Assembly: GCA_022712235.1 (NCBI GenBank)
Contig: JALAGW010000108.1
Span: 1 to 9,498 of the forward strand
Direction: 5' to 3'
Length of the DNA stretch: 9,498 nucleotides
DNA from: Brevundimonas sp.
GTDB lineage: Bacteria; Pseudomonadota; Alphaproteobacteria; Caulobacterales; Caulobacteraceae
Numbering within the stretch: position 1 is the first letter of the stretch; each line of letters starts with the position of its first letter. Shown piece by piece: positions 5,158 to 9,498 of this stretch. The position numbers and the translations under genes are program-made. The notes under the pieces were generated by a model. It had not been told where the DNA came from and made no database searches. It saw only the letters and a program-made list of their open reading frames with translations.

Positions 5158-5943
5158 CTAGCGCCCCGTGAAGGCGGGCTTCCGCTTCTCGACGAAGGCC
5201 GCCATCCCCTCCTTCTGGTCCTCGAAGGCGAACAGGGAGTGGAACAGGCGGCGCTCGAACACCACCCCTTGCGCCAGGGTCGTCTCGAAGGCGGCATTGA
5301 CCAGTTCCTTGTTGGCCATGACGGCCAGGATCGACTGGCCGGCGATCTTGGCCGCCGCCGCCCGCGCCTCGTCCAGCAGGGCCTCAGCCGCCACGACGCG
5401 CGACACCAGACCCGACCGCTCGGCTTCCGCCGCATCCATCATCCGGCCGGTCAGGCACATGTCCATTGCTTTCGATTTGCCCACGGCGCGGGTCAGGCGC
5501 TGCGAGCCGCCGATGCCGGGGGCCACGCCCAGGTTGATCTCGGGCTGGCCGAACTTCGCGGTCTCCGAAGCGATGATGAAGTCGCACAGCATGGCCAGCT
5601 CGCAGCCGCCGCCGAGCGCATAGCCCGACACCGCCGCGATGATCGGCTTGCGGAAGCTGGCCACCCGGTCATGGGCGCGGGCGAAGAAGTTGCCGCGATA
5701 CATGTCGGCATAGGCCTGATCCGCCATCTCCTTGATGTCGGCGCCGGCGGCGAAAGCCTTGGCCGAGCCGGTCAGAACCACGCAGCGCACGCTGTCGTCG
5801 TCGGCCACGCTCTCCAGGAAGTCGCCCAGCTCGCCCGTCAGGGTGGTGTTCAGCGCGTTCAGCGCCTCGGGCCGGTTCAGGGTGACGACCGCATAGCCCT
5901 CGGCATGGCGTTCGATCAGCAGGGTGGAATAGGCGTCGGCCAT
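5158..5943 (-). CDS. Enoyl-CoA hydratase (crotonase superfamily)
   Basis: A 261-residue cytoplasmic enoyl-CoA hydratase, which adds water to trans-2-enoyl-CoA in fatty-acid beta-oxidation or related acyl-CoA breakdown. The crotonase signatures are complete: AFAAGADIKEM at 63-73 (CoA binding and first oxyanion NH), ALGGGCELAMLCD at 109-121 with catalytic Glu115, and KFGQPEINLGVAPGIGG at 130-146 with catalytic Glu135. The end EKRKPAFTGR is typical. Both glutamates of the hydratase subclass are present, which favours hydratase over isomerase, but substrate length cannot be read from sequence. ATG 5943 follows GAGGAG by seven bases. That ribosome binding site lies in a predicted hairpin (5945-5986) that includes the stop codon of the upstream regulator gene, 42 bases away, so translation may be coupled to it. 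Confidence 0.96.
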   Translation of the reverse strand: MADAYSTLLIERHAEGYAVVTLNRPEALNALNTTLTGELGDFLESVADDDSVRCVVLTGSAKAFAAGADIKEMADQAYADMYRGNFFARAHDRVASFRKPIIAAVSGYALGGGCELAMLCDFIIASETAKFGQPEINLGVAPGIGGSQRLTRAVGKSKAMDMCLTGRMMDAAEAERSGLVSRVVAAEALLDEARAAAAKIAGQSILAVMANKELVNAAFETTLAQGVVFERRLFHSLFAFEDQKEGMAAFVEKRKPAFTGR

Positions 5944-5944
5944 C

Positions 5945-5986
5945 AGGCGCTCCTCACTATATCTGTTCGCAGGAGGTCTAGCGCCT
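5945..5986 (-). promoter_or_regulatory. Hairpin that would mask the hydratase ribosome binding site
   Basis: On the minus strand AGGCGCT (5986-5980) pairs with AGCGCCT (5951-5945), and CCTC (5976-5973) pairs with GAGG (5955-5952), separated by a three-base bulge. The 3' arm contains the whole GAGGAG Shine-Dalgarno of the hydratase gene, with ATG just outside. The 5' arm begins inside the stop codon of the upstream regulator gene, so a ribosome finishing there could open the stem. Pairing is seen in sequence; regulation is inference. Confidence 0.5.
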
Positions 5987-6204
5987 CAGCCCTCCCACTG
6001 GAACACCTCGCCGATTTCGACGCCGAAGACCTGGGCGATGCGGAAGGCCGCCTCCAGGCTGGGCGAGTACTTGCCCTGCTCCATGGCCACTATGGTCTGG
6101 CGCGTCATGCCGATGCGCGCGGCCAGATCCGCCTGGGTCATCTCACTGGCGTGGAAGCGCAGCTCGCGGATGCGGTTCCTGATAGGCGGCGGCGCCTTGC
6201 CCAT
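5986..6204 (-). CDS. Small Cro/CI-family (XRE) helix-turn-helix regulator
   Basis: A 72-residue DNA-binding protein made almost entirely of one XRE helix-turn-helix domain. The pattern is IRNRIRELR at 8-16, TQADLAARIGMTRQTIVAME at 23-42 (helices 2 and 3, the latter being the recognition helix), QGKYSPSLEAAFRIAQVFGV at 43-62, and the usual ending EIGEVFQWEG. It resembles the short regulators commonly found beside small membrane proteins. ATG 6204 overlaps the stop codon of the upstream membrane gene by one base (TGATG), which implies translational coupling; GGGGGCGGTG provides a ribosome binding site. A longer open frame to 6321 lies inside the membrane gene and is not used. It probably regulates its own operon; a palindrome at 7238-7248 is a candidate operator. 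Its effector, if any, is unknown. Confidence 0.92.
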   Translation of the reverse strand: MGKAPPPIRNRIRELRFHASEMTQADLAARIGMTRQTIVAMEQGKYSPSLEAAFRIAQVFGVEIGEVFQWEG

Positions 6205-6692
6205 CACCGCCCCCGCTTCAGCAGGGTCAGGGACAGGCCCCAGCGCGCCAGCTCCGACAGCATGATGCAGCCCAGAACCGTATTGGCGACCAGCACCAGG
6301 CCGTTGCCCGGGATCATCCACCGCGTCAGCCCCTCGGGCCTCACGCTGCCCCAGAAGCCGACGCCGTAGGCGACCGCCGAGACCGTGACCAGCAGGCCGA
6401 TCAGCAGCATCAGCGCGACATGGCTGGCCTGCAGCGTCGCCAGCCCCTCGCGCTCGTCCCGCGCCCGGCGCTCGGCCTTCGAGGTCGTCAGCATGGCCAG
6501 GGCCGTCAGCCCGCTCTCCAGCACCACCACCGCGATCAGGCCCAGGACGAACAGCCCGCCCATGTCGGCGGCGAAGTCCGCCTGCTTCAGCCCCCCGGCC
6601 AGCACCCGCTCAAAAAACTTCCAGCCATAGACGCCCCAGACCGCCAGGCCGGCGACGATGGCCACCCACAGATGTTTCTCGCGAAAACTCAT
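6204..6692 (-). CDS. Four-helix membrane protein with cytoplasmic SKAER...DERE motif (second paralog)
   Basis: I do not recognise a named family with certainty. The 162-residue product begins MSFREK and has four hydrophobic segments, at about 8-27, 46-68, 91-113 and 130-148. Between the second and third lies a charged stretch, TTSKAERRARDERE (69-82) then LQAS (87-90). It is a paralog of the protein encoded at 6723-7187: same N-terminus, same helix order and the same central motif. A DER motif followed by a membrane helix recalls small DUF2178-like membrane proteins that neighbour XRE regulators, but that assignment needs a profile search. ATG 6692 follows GAGGAGG. The gene starts 30 bases after its paralog and overlaps the regulator by one base, so the three genes form one operon. 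Confidence 0.85.
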   Translation of the reverse strand: MSFREKHLWVAIVAGLAVWGVYGWKFFERVLAGGLKQADFAADMGGLFVLGLIAVVVLESGLTALAMLTTSKAERRARDEREGLATLQASHVALMLLIGLLVTVSAVAYGVGFWGSVRPEGLTRWMIPGNGLVLVANTVLGCIMLSELARWGLSLTLLKRGR

Positions 6693-6722
6693 GACGTCCT
6701 CCTCATCTGGCGCGTCGCGGCC

Positions 6723-7187
6723 TCAGCCGACCCGGCGCAACAGGGTGATCAGGGTCGCGTGGCGCACCACCTCCGAAAGGGCCAGGGCGAAGATCACCCC
6801 GTTGGCCGCCAGCAGCATGGCCGCCGCCAGGGGCTCCGCGCCCAGCAGATCGGGATGTTTGCGCGCATAGACATAGGCGAAGGCCGCCAGCCCGCCGAGC
6901 ACCGCGCTCATCGTCAGAAAGGCCGCCTGACTGGCCCTCAGGGACGCGCCCTGCTCGCGCTCATCGACGACGCCGCGCTCGGCCTTCGAGGTGCTGATCG
7001 TCGCCAGGATGGAAAAGCCCACATGGGCCGCCACGCTGAAGCCGATGCAGACCCCCATGGTCCACAGCACCAGATCCTGCGTCAGCAGACCGTCCGCCGC
7101 CCTCAGCCCCAGCCGCACGAAATAGAAGCTCCACACCGCCGAGGTGGTCAGCAGCACGCCCCACGACAGTTTTTCCCTGAACGACAT
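6723..7187 (-). CDS. Four-helix membrane protein with cytoplasmic SKAER...DERE motif (first paralog)
   Basis: The 154-residue product starts MSFREKLSW and has hydrophobic segments at about 9-28, 40-63, 87-108 and 118-140. The loop between helices 2 and 3 carries STSKAERGVVDEREQG (65-80) then LRAS (83-86), the signature shared with the paralog at 6204-6692. Many Ala, Leu and Val residues and no enzymatic motif suggest a structural, sensory or channel-like role; I cannot assign one. ATG 7187 is chosen over an upstream ATG at 7211 because the Shine-Dalgarno GAGGAGG lies directly before it and because its paralog also starts MSFREK. It is the first gene of the cassette, preceded by a short AT-rich control region, and is read in the same direction as mutM. 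Confidence 0.85.
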   Translation of the reverse strand: MSFREKLSWGVLLTTSAVWSFYFVRLGLRAADGLLTQDLVLWTMGVCIGFSVAAHVGFSILATISTSKAERGVVDEREQGASLRASQAAFLTMSAVLGGLAAFAYVYARKHPDLLGAEPLAAAMLLAANGVIFALALSEVVRHATLITLLRRVG

Positions 7188-7285
7188 CGGCCGCCTCCTC
7201 CTTGATCCCAAGCGATGAGGCGATGTCGCATGACGCGGACATAATGTCTATTATTTTTTACACTGAGTCAGATTTTTCCGACACG
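7188..7285 (-). promoter_or_regulatory. AT-rich control region of the membrane-protein/regulator cassette
   Basis: The 98 bases between mutM and the cassette contain an AT-rich block (7240-7280) unlike the rest of the window. They hold the perfect palindrome GACATAATGTC (7238-7248), another ATGTC half-site at 7223-7227, and a nine-base palindrome CTGAGTCAG (7263-7271) that contains a GANTC site. The GACAT palindrome is a candidate operator for the XRE regulator. A tentative promoter on the minus strand is CTGACT, 17 bases, GACATT, whose -10 would lie inside the palindrome. That promoter is weak. Confidence 0.45.
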
Positions 7286-8149
7286 TCACGTCTTCTGGCA
7301 AACCGGACAGAAGAAGGTCGAGCGCCCGCCCTGGACGATGCGCCGGATCACGCCGCCACAGCCCTCAGTCCGGCACGACGCGCCCTCGCGGCCATAGACG
7401 TCGAAGCGATGCTGGAAATAGCCCTGCCCGCCCTCGACATTGGCGAAGTCCTTCAAGGTCGAGCCCCCGGCCGCGATGGCGTCGGCCAGGACCTTCCTGA
7501 CCTCGGTCGCCAGCCGCTCCAGCCGGGGTCGGCTGACCTTGCCCGCCGCTGTCAGCGGCGAGATCCGCGCCCGATAAAGCGCCTCGCACACATAGATATT
7601 GCCCAACCCCGCCACGATCCTCTGGTCCAGCAGGCTGACCTTGATGTTCTGCGCCTTGCCGGCAAAGGCCTCGGCCAGATGGGCGGCGGAAAAGCCGTTG
7701 CCCAGCGGCTCCGGCCCCAGACCGGCGAACCAGGCGTGGCCCTCGACGCCCTCGGTCGGGATCAGCCCCATGAAGCCGAAGCGCCGCGCATCGGCGTATC
7801 CCAACCGCGTCAGCACCCCGCCTCGATCGGCCGTCAGACTCATGTGCTCATGCTTGCCGACGACGGGCGTCTCCGTCTCGAAAACACCCGGCGCCGCGCC
7901 CTCCAGGGTGAACCGCCCCGTCATGCCCAGGTGGGTCACCCAGGTCTCGCCGGTCGACAGCGGAAACAACAGATACTTGGCCCGCCGATCCAGCCGCAGC
8001 ACCGTCGCCCCGTCCAGCCGCTCGACGAACCGCTCGGGGAAGGGAAAGCGCAGATCCGGCCGGTTCTGACGCGCCATCGTCAACCGCGCCCCCTCCAGCA
8101 CCGGCTCCAGACCACGCCGCACGGTTTCGACTTCGGGCAATTCAGGCAT
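7286..8149 (-). CDS. mutM: Formamidopyrimidine-DNA glycosylase (Fpg/MutM)
   Basis: MutM removes oxidised purines such as 8-oxoguanine from DNA and nicks the abasic site by beta/delta elimination. The 287-residue protein is near the usual 270-290. It starts MPELPEVE, giving the catalytic Pro2 and Glu3 after removal of Met1, with Glu6. Lys58 (RRAKYL), HLGMTGRF at 73-80 with lesion-probing Met76, the H2TH region RIVAGLGNIYVCEAL (177-191), and a C-terminal zinc finger with Cys259, Cys264, Cys281 and Cys284 follow. The first cysteine pair is spaced by four residues instead of two, which I recall as common in alphaproteobacteria. Arg276 matches the conserved zinc-finger Arg. ATG 8149 is preceded by AGGA. 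The leader is unusual: a palindromic repeat begins only 14 bases upstream of the start, so its promoter lies in or beyond a repeat-rich zone. Confidence 0.97.
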   Translation of the reverse strand: MPELPEVETVRRGLEPVLEGARLTMARQNRPDLRFPFPERFVERLDGATVLRLDRRAKYLLFPLSTGETWVTHLGMTGRFTLEGAAPGVFETETPVVGKHEHMSLTADRGGVLTRLGYADARRFGFMGLIPTEGVEGHAWFAGLGPEPLGNGFSAAHLAEAFAGKAQNIKVSLLDQRIVAGLGNIYVCEALYRARISPLTAAGKVSRPRLERLATEVRKVLADAIAAGGSTLKDFANVEGGQGYFQHRFDVYGREGASCRTEGCGGVIRRIVQGGRSTFFCPVCQKT

Positions 8150-8163
8150 GGGAAAATCCTATC

Positions 8164-8186
8164 CCTTCTCCCCCTGCGGGAGAAGG
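8164..8186. repeat. Palindromic repeat B1 (CCTTCTCCC ... GGGAGAAGG)
   Basis: Nine pairs around the five-base loop CCTGC, just upstream of the mutM start. The same core occurs at 8981-9003 and, with one base fewer per arm, at 9082-9104. It belongs to a dispersed intergenic family separate from the A-type repeats. Confidence 0.8.
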
Positions 8187-8201
8187 CGGCGCTTCACCTG
8201 C

Positions 8202-8294
8202 CGCTCACCCCGGCGGACGCCGGGGTCCAGTTCTTTGGCTGAAAACGCCGCGCGTGAGGCTCTCACTGGGTCCCGGCGTCCGCCGGGATGAGCG
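8202..8294. mobile_element. Miniature 93-bp unit with the same inverted ends as the GIY-YIG element but no gene
   Basis: End A3 (8202-8231) matches A1 at 27 of 30 positions, and end A4 (8265-8294) is identical to A2. Similarity runs inward: CTTTGGC follows A3 as it does A1, with a related GC-rich stretch after it, and GGCTCTC precedes A4 as it does A2. Only about 33 bases separate the ends, and the nuclease gene is absent. This is what a deletion derivative, or REPIN-like pair, of the 1072-1473 unit would look like. No clear flanking direct repeat is seen. Two of the three differences in A3 form a compensatory change in the hairpin stem or its neighbour (see findings). Confidence 0.8.
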
Positions 8295-8980
8295 GCGAAA
8301 GGACAGAGCCTTCACATCGACACCCCCCAATCCCTGAAAACCAGTAGGATTGCCCGTCGCTCGCCCCCATCTCCTCGCCCTACCTGCCGCATCCGCCATC
8401 CTTCCCCCGTCCCGTCGCAAGGGAGGGCTCGCTCGGCCGGCGAACCGAAGCGGCGGCGGGAGCGGAGAGAACGGGGGTCTTGTCGAACCTCTCGCCCTCC
8501 GTCGCGCGCGCCGGACAAGGGCAGGAGCCCAGCGGAAGGCGGCGACGGATCGGGCGCAGGGTTCAGGAGTGAGAAACGAGGCGGCGCGAACGCGCTTCCT
8601 CCAATCGTGGTCAGTCGTCACGATGGTCTCAAGTAGCGCGCAAGCGCGATAGACCACCAAGATGATGCGGTAGGCCACACTCCAATCAAGACATCGATGG
8701 GGCCTAGAGACGGGGCGTTCGACCTGTCCGCCAGAGAGGTCTCGGTCAGGGTCGCGGGGGTTACGCGGACCGTTCCAGGATCAGGTCGTCGGCCTGACCT
8801 GCCCGTCATGGGCGCCGGGGGTAGCCGATAAGACCGGCGCCTGCCCCGAGCTCATGAACAACTCTTCGCGCGGGGCGTCGGCCTTCGTCGAAACGGTAAA
8901 TCTCTATCCACTCCGGGCGAAGACCCGGCGCCCCGTCCAGCCCTCCACCGCCCGGTTCCACCGAGGCGGGCGTCTGTGTT

Positions 8981-9104
8981 CCTTCTCCCCATGCGGGAGA
9001 AGGTGGCCGAGCGAAGCGAGGTCGGATGAGGGGTCTCTCGACGGCCGGCCAAACCCTTCATCCGTCGACCTTCGGTCGCCACCTTCTCCCGCAAGAGGAG
9101 AAGG
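8981..9104. repeat. Paired inverted B-type repeats (B2-B3), REPIN-like, after the cytochrome gene
   Basis: B2 begins with CCTTCTCCC CATGC GGGAGAAGG (8981-9003) and continues with GTGGCCGAGCG...GGTCGGATGAGGGG. B3 ends with CACCTTCTCC...GGAGAAGG (to 9104) preceded by CCCTTCATCCGTCGACC, so it is the reverse complement of B2 with a few changes. Together they make a 124-base imperfect palindrome, each arm itself containing a hairpin. It starts six bases beyond the cytochrome c stop codon and may end that transcript. Palindromes with this CTTCTCCC core are frequent between genes of alphaproteobacteria. Confidence 0.75.
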
Positions 9105-9110
9105 AACCGG

Positions 9111-9498
9111 TCACTCGGCTTGCGGCTTGTAGCCCGTCTCGACCTTGAGGAAGGCGATGACGTCGCGGCGGTCGGTGGCGTCGCGCAGTCCGGCGAAGGT
9201 CATCTTGTTGCCGGGCAGGAAGGTCCGGGGGTTTTCCAGCCAGTGATCCAGCTTTTCGGCGTCCCAGGTGAAGCCGGCCGAGCGCAGGGCATGAGAATAG
9301 CTATACTTGTCCAAGGCCCCGGCCTGACGCCCGAAGACGCCGTAGAGGTTCGGCCCCGCCATGTTCGGTCCGCCCGGCGTAATGGTGTGGCAGGAGCGGC
9401 AGCGGGCGAAGGCGCGGCGACCGTTCTCCAGGTCGCCCGCATTATAGGGCGCGGGCAGGGCGGCCAGCATGGCGGCCTTCTCGGCCTCGGTCGGCGCG
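9111..9498 (-). CDS. Class I cytochrome c (N-terminus cut by window edge)
   Basis: A monohaem c-type cytochrome, expected in the periplasm or tethered to the inner membrane, carrying electrons between respiratory complexes. The visible 128 residues include the haem motif CRSCH (coded at 9401-9387), then GGPNMAGPNLYGVFGR, a conserved stretch of c2/c550-type cytochromes, WLENPRTFLPGNKMTF whose Met is the likely sixth haem ligand, and DRRDVIAFLK near the C-terminus. The frame remains open to the right edge, with EAEKAAMLAALPAPYNAGDLENG before the haem domain, so the signal peptide or membrane anchor lies outside the window. An ATG at 9470 is in frame but is probably internal. The stop codon is followed after six bases by the B-type repeat pair. 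Confidence 0.93.
   Translation of the reverse strand, partial: APTEAEKAAMLAALPAPYNAGDLENGRRAFARCRSCHTITPGGPNMAGPNLYGVFGRQAGALDKYSYSHALRSAGFTWDAEKLDHWLENPRTFLPGNKMTFAGLRDATDRRDVIAFLKVETGYKPQAE

Larger units (their letters stand above)
8150..9110. other. Gene-poor interval with repeats (mutM to cytochrome c)
   Basis: I find no convincing gene in these 961 bases. Several frames are open (minus 8678-8205, minus 8809-8618, plus 8854-9132), but they run through palindromic repeats, lack family features and conflict with each other. The right and left parts are repeat elements (8164-8186, 8202-8294, 8981-9104). The middle (about 8300-8970) is unassigned; it holds a stem at 8811-8818/8834-8841 (GGCGCCGG with CCGGCGCC) and a smaller one at 8782-8801. 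A minus-strand frame from about 8957 to 8812 gives a peptide containing PEWIEIYRFDEG, perhaps a decayed gene, but its third codon positions are far less GC-rich than those of real genes here. Confidence 0.6.

Noticed and set aside
5239..8242. Plus-strand open frames opposite the hydratase, membrane proteins and mutM (5239-6369, 6420-7205, 7202-8242)
   Set aside because: Same shadow effect; they cross several real genes and intergenic regions and show no recognisable domain.
8192..8315. CTTCAC on both sides of the miniature unit as a target duplication
   Set aside because: The copies are only six bases and lie at unequal distances from the ends (4 and 15 bases), so they are probably coincidental.
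8205..8678. 157-codon minus-strand open frame
   Set aside because: Its 3' part is translated A-type repeat and the middle is Arg/Pro-rich low-complexity sequence; no ribosome binding site or family feature supports it.
8690..8860. tRNA-like sequence around GTTCGAC in the gap
   Set aside because: No matching acceptor, D or anticodon stems could be built around it.
8812..8957. Minus-strand frame giving a peptide with PEWIEIYRFDEG, possible gene remnant
   Set aside because: Third-position GC is near 60 percent by eye, well below real genes here, and there is no recognisable family. Left only as a possibility in the interval entry.
8854..9132. 92-codon plus-strand open frame
   Set aside because: It runs through the B2-B3 palindromes and into the cytochrome c gene; the product is the usual artefact of such repeats.

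Overview
The window is GC-rich chromosomal DNA (visually about two thirds G+C) from an alphaproteobacterium, most likely a member of the Caulobacterales close to Brevundimonas or Caulobacter. The evidence is the protein sequences (DnaA, MutM, RpsT and the cytochrome c), the order dnaA, rpsT, enoyl-CoA hydratase, mutM, and a dense cluster of GANTC sites (the CcrM methylation motif) upstream of dnaA. All supported genes lie on the minus strand, so in transcription order the window runs from high to low coordinates.

Layout in transcription order: a class I cytochrome c cut by the right edge (9498-9111); about 960 bases without a convincing gene, filled with palindromic repeats (9110-8150); mutM (8149-7286); a compact three-gene cassette of two paralogous four-helix membrane proteins and a small Cro/CI-type regulator (7187-5986); an enoyl-CoA hydratase/crotonase (5943-5158); rpsT with a good promoter (5014-4745); a 520-base regulatory interval with five GANTC sites and several hairpins (4744-4225); dnaA (4224-2779); dnaN (2605-1487); a small GIY-YIG nuclease gene inside a transposon-like element (1473-1072); and recF, cut by the left edge (1072-1). 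dnaA, dnaN and recF form the classical replication-initiation cluster.

The most striking feature is the 402-bp unit between dnaN and recF. A single GIY-YIG nuclease gene is bracketed by perfect 30-bp inverted repeats, each containing a short hairpin, and the unit is flanked by an exact 8-bp direct repeat (AAGGCTCA on the plus strand) that looks like a target-site duplication. Removing the unit with one copy of the repeat restores a compact dnaN-recF junction in which recF starts with GTG four bases after the dnaN stop. The insertion appears to have converted that GTG into the present TTG. Near mutM, a 93-bp unit carries the same two ends facing each other with no gene between them, as expected of a non-autonomous miniature derivative. 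Together these suggest a minimal mobile or REP-like system that uses a GIY-YIG nuclease instead of a conventional transposase.

Secondary points are the membrane-pair plus regulator cassette with a palindrome in its promoter region, a hairpin that would mask the ribosome binding site of the hydratase gene, a duplicated dnaA 3' end, and an unusual His at the box VII arginine-finger position of DnaA.
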